Assembly (NCBI RefSeq): GCF_000003605.2 | Contig: NW_003156749.1 | Coordinates: 263,866-289,928, forward strand | Reading direction: 5' to 3' | DNA: 26,063 nt | Source of the DNA: Saccoglossus kowalevskii | Taxonomy: Eukaryota; Hemichordata; Enteropneusta; Harrimaniidae | Shown: piece by piece, positions 1-9,178 of the stretch | How positions within the stretch are numbered: position 1 is the first letter of the stretch | Layout of the letters: each line of letters starts with the position of its first letter | Program-made: the position numbers and the translations under genes | Notes under the pieces: model-generated | The model's database searches: none | What the model was told of the DNA's origin: nothing | Seen by the model: the letters and a program-made list of their open reading frames with translations, nothing else

Positions 1-570
1 ACGCCCGGGGCATGTCAAATTTTTGATAGAGAAAGTGTGATTTGCTTTCCGCCAAAAACTGGTCAATACAAACTGAAATGGAAGTCAACTTGTACCAGTA
101 TTAAGACAATATATATTCACTTGTATTTCATTTTATATGATTTGCAGACAAATAGCCTGCATTCGCCTTAAAAAGCAATCTGTTCGCAGAGATAGTCAAA
201 AAAATTTTGATATGACATGCACATAAACTCGTCTTCTTTAACATAGATGGGAACAATTCTGTCCTCCGTGTAATAAGTAAAATGCAGCTTGAAAAGATAT
301 TCCGCCATTGTCCAAAGAGCATTGTAAATCAGCAATGCTGGTCAGAATTCACACTGTTCACGCTAAAAAAACCGAAATGTCTTGCGCAAACAATAAAAGA
401 GAGAATGGCGCCTTGGACTCAGACAGGTATACATTGTATCAATAATGTTTATGCTACAGTTATGTTTTGATTAGTGGTGATAAAATCAGTGGCAATTTTA
501 TTAGGTACTTGCTCTGATGTATCAACATTTACCACAATCTGATTGTCCAATGTTTAGTGAAAACGATTGT
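1..570. other. No gene seen; probably intron of the first gene
   Basis: A+T-rich single-copy-looking DNA with no recognisable exon, RNA gene or repeat unit. Because the exon at 1288 opens with a splice acceptor and in mid-protein, this stretch most likely lies in the intron before it. Two short open frames here (about 60 codons, one on each strand) have no recognisable composition or motif and I treat them as chance. Confidence 0.5.
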
Positions 571-1268
571 AAACACTTTACAGCATTTGACATACACCCA
601 CTGTACTGAATTATACACTTTACAGTATTTGACATACAACCACTGTACTGAATTAAACACTTTACAGTATTTGATATACACCCACTGTACTGAATTATAC
701 ACTTTACAGTATTTGACATACACCCACTGTACTGAATTAAACACTTTACAGTATTTGACATACACCCACTGTACTGAATTATACACTTTACAGTATTTGA
801 TATACATCCACTGTACTGAATTATACACTTTACAGTATTTGACATACACCCACTGTACTGAATTATACACTTTACAGTATTTGATATACACCGGCACTGT
901 ACTGAATTATACACTTTACAGTATTTGATATACACCCACTGTACTGAATTAAACACTTTAAAGTATTTGATATACACCCACTGTACTGAATTAAACATAC
1001 ACCCACTGTACTGAATTAAACACTTTACAGTATTTGATATACATCCACTGTACTGAATTAAACACTTCACAGTATTTGATATACACCCACCATACTGAAT
1101 TAAACACTTTACAGTATTTGATATACACCCACCATACTGAATTAAACACTTTACAGTATTTGATATACATCCACTGTACTGAATTATACACTTTACGGTA
1201 TTTGATATACACCCACTGTACTGAATTAAACACTTTACAGTATTTGATATATACCCAGTGTACTGAAT
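571..1268. repeat. 42-bp minisatellite, about 16-17 copies
   Basis: The unit contains CTGTACTGAATTA, then ACACTTTACAGTATTTGA, then TATACACCCA. CTGTACTG (or CATACTG) recurs at 601, 643, 685, 727, 769, 811, 853, 897, 939, 981, 1006, 1048, 1090, 1132, 1174, 1216 and 1258, so the period is 42. One copy is 2 bp longer (853 to 897) and one is 17 bp short (981 to 1006). Copies differ by a few substitutions: TTATAC/TTAAAC, GACATA/GATATA and CTGTACTG/CCATACTG. Because 42 is divisible by three and the unit lacks stops in several frames, long open frames appear on both strands. They carry a 14-residue repeat and are not evidence of a protein. The array ends 19 bp before the acceptor at 1286-1287. Confidence 0.95.
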
Positions 1269-1287
1269 AGTTCATGTTTTTTCCTAG
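1261..1287 (+). promoter_or_regulatory. 3' splice site of the first visible exon, branch-point-like motif inside the last minisatellite copy
   Basis: The intron ends in a T-rich tract, TTCATGTTTTTTCCTAG, with the AG at 1286-1287. The nearest branch-point-like heptamer upstream is TACTGAA at 1261-1267, about 20 nt from the AG. It belongs to the last copy of the 42-bp repeat. An intervening AG occurs in the ATAG at 1267-1270. That TACTGAA is the branch site is an inference. Confidence 0.5.
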
Positions 1288-1451
1288 CTACGAGAACGAC
1301 TCGCACTTCTCAAAATTAGCGAGAAAGAGTCTGAGGAAGAGAAAAGGGATGAGATTCTAGCCAGTAAGCAAGCCAGAGATCAAATGTTAATGGATAAACT
1401 AGAACAAATATCCAAGTTCAGGGCAGCGGAGGGACAAGCTGCAGCTCTCAA
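1288..1451 (+). CDS. CFAP99-like coiled-coil protein, exon A (partial gene, third from last coding exon)
   Basis: An internal exon of 164 nt that starts in phase 0 after TTTTTTCCTAG and ends two bases into a codon at the strong donor AA|GTGAGT (1452). It reads 54 complete codons with no stop, beginning LRERLALLKISEKESEEEKR and ending ISKFRAAEGQAAAL. The product is almost entirely charged helix (Glu, Lys, Arg) with leucine spacing typical of a coiled coil. The intron to the next exon is 2,269 bp, and the two join in frame through an AA+A lysine codon. Upstream exons lie outside the window. The charged helical C-terminus and the nearby GRK4/5/6 gene fit CFAP99, an axonemal protein of cilia and flagella, but I have no alignment and another coiled-coil ciliary protein is possible. 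That it is a real exon is much surer than the name. Confidence 0.8.
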
Positions 1452-1637
1452 GTGAGTACACATCAGTTAAAGAGCAATACCGTATTATTTGTTTCTATTA
1501 CCAGCACATGCACTTATGCATTTTAATAATTCAGTGTACAATAAAGGTAACTTTTGATTAAGTTTACTTCTGGTATTTGAGATAAAATCAGTGTAAAATT
1601 TGCTTAGGGGGGAGACAGACTGTAATATTTTCTTTTT

Positions 1638-2806
1638 GACTCCCGTGTGCCAAGCACACAATAGGAGTCTTTGCAGTTAGTGTGTGTGTATGTGTGTATG
1701 TGTATGTGTGTCTGTCTGTTCCACTGATATCTCAAGAACCATACATTGTTTTTTGATGAAACTTTGGGCATGGATGCTCTGGGCCAATGCACAGATTTGA
1801 TTAGGTTTTGGTAAAAATCCATGCATATTAATTACCTAATTTGCATGATAATTAGCTGATTTTTAGCTGTTCCATGACTGTGCCACTCATTGGATTAGTT
1901 TTGGGTAAAAATTTGTGCAATCTTAATTACCTCATTTGCATAATGATTAATCAATTTTTGGCTTTTGCACTGATATCTCTGATATCTTGGTACATAGATG
2001 TCATAGGACACTGCACAGACCTGATAGTTTTTAGGGTAATATCAGTACATATTAATTACATAATTTGCATAATTAATTAATTTTCAGCTTTTGATATTTC
2101 AAGTAGTAATCACATTTCAATGAAACTTGGTATATAGTTACTTAAGGACTGTGCAGACCCCTGATTAGTTTTTTGGATGAATATTTGTGCATATTAATTA
2201 CCTTATTAGCATAATTAGTTAATTTTCAGCTTTTGATATTTCAAGTAGTAATCATATTTCAATGAGACTTGCTACATAGACCTTTTAGGACTATGCAGAG
2301 ACCTGATTAGTTTTAGGGTGAATAATTGTGGATATTAATTACCTAATTTGCATAATTAGTTAATTGTTTCCATGAATGTTTCACTGATATATAAAGAACC
2401 ACGAATTGGATTTTAATGAAACTTTTAAAGAGTACTCATCATCACATTTCAATGAATCTAGAACTATGCAGAAACCCACTTAGTTTTTGGTAAATATTTA
2501 TGCTTATTAATCACCTAATTAACATAATTAATTAACACTGATATCTCAATTACTGATCATCACATTTGAATAAAATTTGGTACATAAATGCTCTAGGACA
2601 ATAGACAGTCCTGATTAATTTTGGGTTAAAATTTGTTCATATTAATTCTCTAATTACCATAATAATTCATAATTTTTTTGTTCAGTTCTGTTCATATCAG
2701 TTACCTGATTTACATAATTAGTTTTCAGTTTTTCATCAATATCTCAGGTACAAGTAATTTTGAAATAATTTTTAATTAGTCGTCAATACTCTCAGCACAC
2801 GGGAGT
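1638..2806. mobile_element. About 1.17-kb intronic element with 12-bp terminal inverted repeats and degenerate internal tandem units
   Basis: ACTCCCGTGTGC at 1639-1650 is matched exactly in inverted form by GCACACGGGAGT at 2795-2806. The left end is also a hairpin: GACTCC and GTGTGC pair with GCACAC and GGAGTC within 1638-1669. After it comes a TG-rich stretch and then roughly eight degenerate units of 100-170 bp. Each has a CACTGATATCTC-like start, a GATGAAACTTGG-like middle and a TTAATTACCTAATTTGCATA-like end. Nothing in it codes for protein. It looks like a non-autonomous mobile element or foldback repeat that has picked up a tandem core. The left hairpin followed by GCAGTTAG recalls a Helitron 3' end, but without a proper CTRR, so the class is left open. 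Confidence 0.6.
1684..1716. repeat. Imperfect (TG)n microsatellite
   Basis: A run of TGTGTGTGTATGTGTG-like dinucleotides leading into TCTGTCTGTTCC, just inside the left end of the 1638-2806 element. Confidence 0.8.
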
Positions 2807-3339
2807 TCTTTCTAAGCCTTCTTTGATTTTCAATGTTTTTGATAGTTTATAGTCCATCTGAGATTGAGTAAAGACTACATTATTAACTGACATACAATAA
2901 AACTGTATTATATATCTTGCAGTGAAAACAATAGAATTTATATTGGCTTTTGTAAAAACTCTTTACAGATATGTTTAAATCTGTTATACACATGATCAAA
3001 TCTGTTATGAACTTCTTACTTATTTTGTAAATTGTGTCACCAAAATGTTGGATTCAAACTTTTTTCTTTTGCTTACATCTGCTTACATCTACAGTGTAGC
3101 ATGTGGTGGAATTTAAATATCATTGAAACAGTCGTGCAGGCACAAATATCATTTTTCACTAGTGTTTCGGGTTGTTATCTTTCACTTTTGACCACAAGTA
3201 GAAAAAGATGTATAATAATTAAGTTATCAAGGGAATAAATACCACAATAGGATCAATGAAGATGGTACAGTGTCAGTGTGCCCTTGAAGCTGATATGACA
3301 CGTCAGACAGCTTGGATAATTTTTGTAATACAACAATGT
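2807..3339. other. Intron sequence, nothing recognised
   Basis: A+T-rich intronic DNA between the 1.17-kb element and the first copy of the dispersed repeat. I see no exon, repeat array or RNA gene. Short open frames on the + strand lack splice signals that would join them to the neighbouring exons. Confidence 0.5.
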
Positions 3340-3680
3340 TCATTTCCTAGCTGGTACACCAATGACACAACAAAAAAGCATACATTGATTTTCAAAAAAA
3401 TCTTACTATATAGAATTTGGTGTTATGAAATTCACATTTTATAAACAAAATTTTTGTAAAAACAAAGGAAATCAGGTTATTTTGTATCTTCAGAAGCTTC
3501 AAACAGAAACATACAATTTTTATTTATCTTGAATATCCCTCCCCTCAGGGGTCATCAAGGTGACTCAGTTTGATTTTTGGAGTTCTATTGTGACTTAGGA
3601 TCTTGACAAAGTCAGTCCTGTTAGAAAGCATGCTGACAAGCGTATCAACACAAGACCTGCTATTATTCTTGTAATAACCT
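3340..3680 (+). repeat. Dispersed repeat family, copy 1 of 3
   Basis: This copy shares ordered blocks with sequences at about 8385-8640 and 24600-24840, all in the same orientation. The shared blocks are CATACATTGAT, TTTTATAAACAAAA at 3437-3450, AAGGAAATCAG, a CCTCCCCTC-like block, GTCATCAAGGTGACTCA, TTTGATTTTTGGA then TTCTATT, and GACAAAGTCAGTCCTGTT. It has no coding capacity. The boundaries are approximate because the copies are diverged. It is probably a non-autonomous element, of unknown class. Confidence 0.6.
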
Positions 3681-3720
3681 CATATTTAATGAAAACAACT
3701 AATGTTTCATTTTCTTACAG

Positions 3721-3898
3721 ACTTGAAGATAAAAGAAGAACAAAAGAAAAAAAAGCTGAAATAATAGATCCACGTGTGATTGCTATGCAACAAAAACTTG
3801 AACAGAGAAAACAAGAACGATTAAAAACTGCCGAAGTAATGAAGATCACACCCACCAAAAAGTCTGCCCAAAGGACGCAGAGTTTAACTAAAGAAAAG
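3721..3898 (+). CDS. CFAP99-like coiled-coil protein, exon B (second from last coding exon)
   Basis: A 178-nt internal exon bounded by TTTTCTTACAG| and the weaker donor AAG|GTTGGT at 3899. Its first base completes the lysine codon started in exon A. It then reads 59 codons without a stop, including LEDKRRTKEKKAEIIDPRV, then a basic stretch, and ends RTQSLTKEK in phase 0. It continues the highly charged helix of the previous exon, with a Thr/Lys/Ser-rich basic patch near the end. The 1,970-bp intron that follows contains an array of ATGGCCGAC-type units. Exon status rests on the splice sites, the matching phases and the uniform composition across three exons. The CFAP99 identity is tentative. 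Confidence 0.8.
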
Positions 3899-4684
3899 GT
3901 TGGTTGATTTCACTGCCTGAGATTGTGACTACCATAATAACAGTAAAATATGATTGGTTATTCTTGTATTTTCCAAATTTTGTTCAAAATCATAACTATT
4001 TTGCGGGTCATTATTATGGAGATGCATTTTTTATTTTCATCCTGAGTCTTGGAGCTCTTAGCTCTTAGTTAGACATCCTTAATGACATATTATAAATCAC
4101 TACTACCAGAATTAAAAGTTTTTATAACGTCATAGCTTTAAATTATCACATAGTAATGTAAACCTCTATATTCAAGAAAATTTAAATGTTGGTGGCGGCT
4201 TCGCTTCACACATCTTACCATAGATCCTTCTTCGCATCCAGTATGTGGGAGTTTCATTTAAATAACTATTGTAACATTATAACTAAGTTTTATAATTTGC
4301 ACTGCAAATTAGCTCACAAAGCTATGTAGCAATTACACAAATATTGCTTTTCAAAACTACTCAAAGACTCATGTTCATGATAAGAATGGTAAAAGACGTT
4401 GGAAAACTCTGTTATCAGAATGGGTGTATCATCCCAACTCATCTGTGAACTACCTGGATTCATTAAAATTCTTTTAATTCACGTATATATTGAATAACAG
4501 TCCAAACTTGAATAAAAAATATTCAACTGTTTGAAATACAAGCTGAATTCAATGGAAATAAATGTTGGGAAGGTTAAATTTCAAAATGTGGCATAATCAA
4601 CTCTTCCGCATAAACCAAAAGATTTATTAATTTTTAATATTGGTCTGAGGTCAAAACATAAGAGTTTCTGTGTATGGCTTTAAT
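3899..4684. other. Intron sequence, nothing recognised
   Basis: A+T-rich intronic DNA between exon B and the palindrome-bearing array. I see no exon or clear repeat unit. Confidence 0.5.
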
Positions 4685-5470
4685 TATTACTTATAATTCG
4701 GCCTTTGTGCGTCTGTGCGTCCGTCCGGAGTCATATCTCAGAATCCCTTGGACCGATTCCGTTCATTCTTTGCATGTGCCTAGTACTTAATGTGGGACAT
4801 ATGCACATGCAGTGGTTTATCGATTTGATTCAAAATGGTCGACTGGCAGCCATCTTGTTTTTTGAAAATGTTGTATTTTGGACATGCTTTGTCAGTTTTC
4901 ATTCAAACTTGGTACATAGATTATACATGTTAGGATACATGTCCATGACAATTTCCTTTGCAATTGGATCAAAGATGGCCGACTGGCAAGCGTCTTGTTT
5001 GTTTTTTTCAAATGTGGAATCTTGGATATGCTTTTTCAGTTTTTATTCAAATTTAGCACATACTTTATACATGTTAGGATACATGTCCATGACAATTTGT
5101 TTCAAAATCGGATCAAGGATGGCTGATTGAAAGCCATCTGAATTTTTGGCCTTACTACTATATTTCCAAGATTTATGTACCATTTCATTCTTATTTGGCA
5201 CATACATCATACATGTCACTTTGTTTCATAATCAGATCAAAGATGCCCGAATAACGGCCGTTTTTATTCTTGGCCATATTGCTATATCTCTGTCACCCAT
5301 GTATCATTTTCATTGGTATTTATTACGTCATAAATGAATACATGTACATGTTAATTCAATTTGCAATTTGATCAAATATGGCTGACTGCGGCCATCTTGT
5401 TCATTTAAAATGTGATAACTTGGACATGCTTTCACTTGTGATCTATGTTTTTCTTTGCTATGTCTTAAAC
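4685..5470 (+). repeat. Tandem array with an ATGGCCGAC palindrome, 5 units of 124-144 bp
   Basis: The core ATGGYYGAYTG or a variant of it occurs at 4835, 4975, 5119, 5243 and 5378, spaced 140, 144, 124 and 135 bp. Between cores, TGGACATGCTTT, TTTTCATTCAAA, TTGGYACATA and a TATACATGTTAGGATACATG block recur. The best units carry an imperfect palindrome, AAGATGGC ... GCCATCTTG, around the core. The array opens with GTGCGTCTGTGCGTCCGTCC and an ATATCTCAGAA motif, much as the 1638-2806 element opens with a TGTGTCTGTCTG tract and ATATCTCAAGAA, so the two may be built alike. A more diverged array of the same family lies at about 12540-13800. Open frames across it are not coding. Confidence 0.8.
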
Positions 5471-5868
5471 CGGAGCGGTCGTCACATGTTCGAATTTGAT
5501 GTAAATAAACAATCTGTTGTATACGCCACTTGGGACGCAACTTTCAAGGATACACTCGTGACAACCCCTCCACTTTAATATGACGAGCACAAAGAGAACT
5601 TTCAAAAATGTAACGGGGACTGTGTAATTTTCAATGACTTGTAATTTGTTTATTTTCTTACTTTGCTGAATATGCTAAATTAAAACCTAATGAATATTCA
5701 AATTTAATTATGAAATATGTTTCTGTCACACACCAGTGACAACATGAAACTGCGAGACAAAACCCAATGAATATTTCTCATTTTCACAGTAAAGGTAAGT
5801 GATCTATAATAGCTATTTCATTCATAGTACAGGTGTTCCTAATATACCATGATCTTTTTTTATTCCAG

Positions 5869-6015
5869 AAACGTTTAGAAGCAGACAGATGGAGAGAATT
5901 GGAGAAGACAAGAGAAAGGGCAGCTGCATTGAAATCTCAAGGGGCAGTTGGTAGCAAATCAGTCAATAAACTGTCATCATTCAGACAGCTGTCTGCTGGC
6001 CAAGCAGCCTCCTAA
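5869..6015 (+). CDS. CFAP99-like coiled-coil protein, terminal coding exon
   Basis: The exon starts after a strong acceptor (TTTTTTTATTCCAG) and is phase 0, matching exon B. It reads 48 codons, KRLEADRWRELEKTRERAAA and onward, ending LSAGQAAS, then TAA at 6013-6015. Together the three exons give the last 162 residues of the protein: a continuous charged helix followed by a short Ser/Gly/Ala tail of about 25 residues. Termination is supported by the poly(A) signal about 780 nt downstream. There is no frameshift or premature stop in any of the three exons, so the gene looks functional. CFAP99 is my best guess from composition and from the GRK neighbour; other axonemal coiled-coil proteins remain possible. 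Confidence 0.8.
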   Translation, partial: KRLEADRWRELEKTRERAAALKSQGAVGSKSVNKLSSFRQLSAGQAAS

Positions 6016-6147
6016 ACTATGAATTAAATTGAGTTATAGTGACCTGAGTTATTTATATTGTGCTTATATTCAGTGGCAATCAAGCTGTGTCCTTATTTTT
6101 AACACTTCTCTTGGGCATGTTTACTGCCTTGTTTTCAAATATTTTCA

Positions 6148-6345
6148 GCCAACAGCCTCATTTTCAGTTCACAGCCTCATTTTCAGTTCACACCAGCCTC
6201 ATTTTCAGTTCACAGCCTCGTTTTCAGTTCACAGCCTCATTTTCAGTTCACACCAGCCTCATTTTCAGTTCACAGCCTCGTTTTCAGTTCACAGCCTCGT
6301 TTTCAGTTCACAGCCTCGTTTCCAGTTCACAGCCTCATTAACAGT
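6148..6345 (+). repeat. 19/22-bp pyrimidine-rich minisatellite in the 3' UTR
   Basis: About ten units of CACAGCCTCATTTTCAGTT (19 bp) alternate with a longer form, CACACCAGCCTC followed by ATTTTCAGTT (22 bp). Some copies have CTCGTTTTCAG instead. Decayed copies continue to about 6450. Each unit contains a TTTTCAG box that resembles a 3' splice acceptor and a polypyrimidine stretch. Confidence 0.9.
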
Positions 6346-6792
6346 TTCTGTCAGCCACACTTTCAGCCCATACCAACCTCATTTTCAGTTCATATTATCC
6401 TTGCTGTCAGTCCTCAGCACCATTTTTAGTTCACATCAGCCTCACGTTGGCACACCAGCCTTAAATATCCACCAGTGAAATGTAAGCATTGAAATCATAA
6501 ACTGAACTACATTTATGAAAACATTGCAGGACTGTACTTCTCAAAAAATGCAATTTCTCCTTCAATTTGCCATGTCCTTGATATTATCATAATTTTGATT
6601 GATATTATGGCAGATACAAGTATTTTATTATGTATTATGTAATTTGGTCACATACAGGAAACAAGTTGACAAAGTATTTCTACAAAGTGTGTAATTTCTC
6701 AGCTTGTGTTTGAAATCCATTTATATATTCATATTTTTGTGTTATGAATTGTATTATATCTGTGTTATTTGATCCAAGTATTCTATACCATG

Positions 6793-6798
6793 AATAAA
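6793..6798 (+). terminator. Poly(A) signal AATAAA
   Basis: A canonical AATAAA is followed by a CA-rich stretch (TTTCCACAAAATAC) and, 25-40 nt downstream, a GU/U-rich element (AGTGTGCTTTTGTTGTTC, about 6823-6840). This is the expected layout of a metazoan cleavage and polyadenylation site, and it closes the gene that stops at 6015. Confidence 0.8.
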
Positions 6799-6840
6799 TC
6801 CGTCCCTTTCCACAAAATACAAAGTGTGCTTTTGTTGTTC

Positions 6841-7529
6841 TACCATTTTTCAACATATGATCCTTCTAAGAGTGTTCAATAATATTCCAGTCCCCTTAGT
6901 CAACAAGCTTCTAGTTGATAAGTCTGACTGATGTCTAGCTCAATGGACTATTCACTGGGCTACAGGGATGATGGACATCAAGCCGTTAGTGATTCTTTTA
7001 ACATCTGTTCCTGTAAAATAAATGTTGTCGATCTGCCCCAGGATATTTAAATGTGGTCTCTAAAAATAGACATATTAGAGTACAAATCCCAGTTTTGTTG
7101 ACAAGATAGTTTATACGGTGTCTCGATAAGATATTGTCCTAGCCTACTGAATTCTTTCCTGGGGGGCTACCTGAAGTACCCATTAAGGCACCCTGGGAGA
7201 TCCTTGCAACTTTCCACTTTATTTGAAGATGGCTACATATACATATATTCTATCATCTGCCACTTTCAGTAGTGCTTTAGCAACAAATATATCTCTGAGG
7301 AAGCATTTATTTGCTTTGATTTTTGCTGTTATTGTGCTGAGAAGCCTGTCATTCAAGTCTCTGCTGCAGAAAGATATTTGCAGAACAAGACTGTAATGTT
7401 CTTCTGTTGCTTTACACTCTGCCATTCTGCAGGTACACAGTGATGCACATTAGGGTTGGGGTCAGGCCCCACCATAGATCCCACTGTTAACACCGTTTAC
7501 TCCAGCAGCAGGCTTGAGCATCATGCCTC
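6841..7529. other. Intergenic sequence, nothing clearly recognised
   Basis: Between the poly(A) site and the retrotransposon relic. The second half (from about 7140) has the less A+T-rich composition of the relic and may be its decayed upstream part. A 68-codon minus-strand open frame at 7219-7425 has no recognisable family. Confidence 0.4.
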
Positions 7530-8350
7530 AAGGTCCACTCTTAGACGACTGTCTTTGTCGATGTTGACACTGGTGTGGCACAGAGACTGTCAATTTTAGG
7601 CCTTCAGTAGTAAAGCACAATTGCAATTCTGCTCCATTCTGTCCCTGGCAATGAACGAACATGCTGGCTGTCACCTGAGCTCTTGAGTAGGCACACACAA
7701 TTCAGATTAGATTGAGATTGCAGCCTGAGAGCAAAGGTGCAATCACCATTTCACAGGTTTTGACCCTTGCTTCTATGCTCGCCTGTTTCTAATACCAATA
7801 GCATCAGATGAATTGAGGTCAGTGATTGGTCTCTCTAAATCCGGAGGTTCAGTCATTCGTTTAGATCACCACACAATAGTCAGTCCATCAACCAAATTAG
7901 GCTAAGCAGAACTTGAATCTGAAGGAAGTCTCAAATTTACATACCTGTTCTAAATAGGGCAAACCCTTTAATCAGCACAACTGGTTCACGAGAGCACGCA
8001 GGATGCTGGTATTTCACCAGTCTTCCTGCATACCAAGAATTCTAAATGCCTGTAGTGCTCATGCCTCTAGTGCATTTTCCTGTAAGAAAAGTTCTGACAA
8101 TCAATGTCCTTGATTGGAAATGGATATAGACACATTAGACAAATGCTGCATTGGTTCAGATAATGCACAACCCAAGTTGCTCGATAACCACGACTCTTCC
8201 ATCATGTACACATGCAGTGGAAATGTTTTTTCTATGTCTGTGTGTGTTCGAGCACCACATGCTGCAACATAGCTATTCCGCTACTCAGAGCGATCAATTT
8301 CCAGCCAAGAAATTGATACTTACCAATGTGCCTTCTAAGCTGATATGATG
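7530..8350 (+). pseudogene. Decayed reverse transcriptase of a DIRS-like (tyrosine-recombinase) retrotransposon
   Basis: Translation in shifting + frames gives the order of motifs typical of DIRS reverse transcriptases: KGAI at about 7732, then FYARLFLIP followed by LRSVIGLS at about 7768-7840, where intact members have a Phe-Tyr-Ser-Arg-Leu-Phe-Leu-Val-Pro block before an Arg-Pro-Val-Ile-Asp block. A weaker match, with the expected phenylalanine and QSI, follows near 7860. The frame is broken between motifs and stop codons occur within about 30 codons of them. No catalytic box is preserved. The element is dead. The DIRS assignment is by motif recall, helped by the RNase H part downstream. 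A Gypsy-type origin is the main alternative. Confidence 0.5.
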
Positions 8351-8384
8351 CACTACTGCATGACTACACAGATTTGCTGATGTA

Positions 8385-8640
8385 CCTAGAAAATCATACA
8401 TTGATATAGTGATTTATTAATGTTATGGAATTTGTAATAGTTATCATGAAACTCATATTTTATAAACAAAATGAGTGTAAATTCAAAGGGAATCAGTTAC
8501 ATACAATTTTCTGAAGATCAACCTTCCCAGCAGTTAAGTTGACTCAATGTGATTTGTTAGAATTCTATTTTGACAAAATCAGTCCTATTGGAGGTCGCAC
8601 TGATTGCCCAATGAGTACATGTTAGCCCTTTTGTAATGAG
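8385..8640 (+). repeat. Dispersed repeat family, copy 2 of 3
   Basis: Shares CCTAG, CATACATTGAT, TTTTATAAACAAAA (about 8458), GGGAATCAG, CCTTCCCA, AAGTTGACTCAA, TTCTATTTTGAC and AAATCAGTCCTATT, in the same order, with copy 1 at 3340-3680. It lies between the reverse transcriptase and RNase H parts of the retrotransposon relic. The most likely explanation is that it inserted there. Confidence 0.6.
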
Positions 8641-8689
8641 GGTGAGGGTGAGATGCCTTCATTATCTGCGTTCAACCATCTGATCCTAG

Positions 8690-9090
8690 ATCAATGCTTA
8701 TGATGCAGGTTTGGGGTCAGCATGCACAGGGATTCTGGATGATCAGACAGATCAATAGGAGGGAGCTGAAGGTTAATTGTTCAGCTTGAACTAGTGGACC
8801 TGTCTGCCAGATATTTGCACATCAAATCTGTTCTTCTGAGAGGCAACAATTCTATGACCCTCATCTACCTCAAAAAGGAGGAAGAGACAAGGTCATTGTT
8901 CTTCAATCTTGCAGTAGAGAATCTCTTGTGGGGTGCAAAGCATCAGAAGTGATTGCCCATACTGTTTCAAACTTAGAGCAAGTTCAACTGCTATGAGTAG
9001 TTATTCATAGATCACCACAAAGCTGCATGTGACCAGAGTCAAGCATTGATCTGTTTGCCACACCACTTAAACCAAGGAGATCAGCTGATG
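8690..9090 (+). pseudogene. Decayed RNase H domain and downstream motif of the DIRS-like retrotransposon
   Basis: In two + frames, separated by a frameshift near 8788, the region reads VWGQHAQGFWMI then RRELKV, continuing as LELVDLSARYLHIKSVLLRG, NNSMTLIYLKKEEETRS, and NLAVENLLWGAKH before a stop (about 8944). A further piece, SIDLFATPLKPR, follows near 9043. This matches the RNase H layout of DIRS-type elements: a Trp-Gly block, a Leu-Glu-Leu helix, an Asn-x-x-x-x-x-x-Tyr-Leu block, a Leu-Leu-Trp block, then Ile-Asp-Leu-Phe-Ala-Thr. The conserved acidic residues are not intact in one frame and the copy is not functional. Confidence is higher here than for the reverse transcriptase part because four blocks fall in the right order. 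Confidence 0.6.
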
Positions 9091-9178
9091 TGGGAGCGGT
9101 GCTGTCAATCAGCTTGAGACTTTGATGTACGTGTTTCCTCTCGTTTTCACTGTTAAAGTTGACATTCTTTCTTGTGGT

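Larger units (their letters stand above)
6016..6820 (+). other. 3' untranslated region of the CFAP99-like gene
   Basis: Runs from the TAA to a probable cleavage site shortly after AATAAA at 6793. It is about 0.8 kb and contains a pyrimidine-rich minisatellite in its first third. An overlapping open frame of about 150 codons arises from that repeat, starts after the gene's own stop and is not considered coding. Confidence 0.7.

Noticed and set aside
522..1275. Long open frames on both strands (up to 182 codons) encoding CLIQYSGCMSNTVK-type repeats
   Set aside because: They follow exactly the 42-bp minisatellite, whose period is divisible by three and whose unit lacks stops. They are open on both strands at once and lie in an intron.
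1604..1822. 72-codon minus-strand frame
   Set aside because: It runs through the TG repeat (His-Thr run) and the end of a repeat element and has no protein motif.
4705..5130. 141-codon hydrophobic frame resembling a multi-pass membrane protein
   Set aside because: The internal repetition matches the roughly 140-bp DNA units, and the hydrophobic look comes from T-rich DNA. It lies between two exons of another gene and has no splice context.
6029..6478. 149-codon frame after the stop codon of the first gene
   Set aside because: Its Phe/Ser/His repeats are the 19/22-bp minisatellite read in one frame, and it lies in the 3' UTR.
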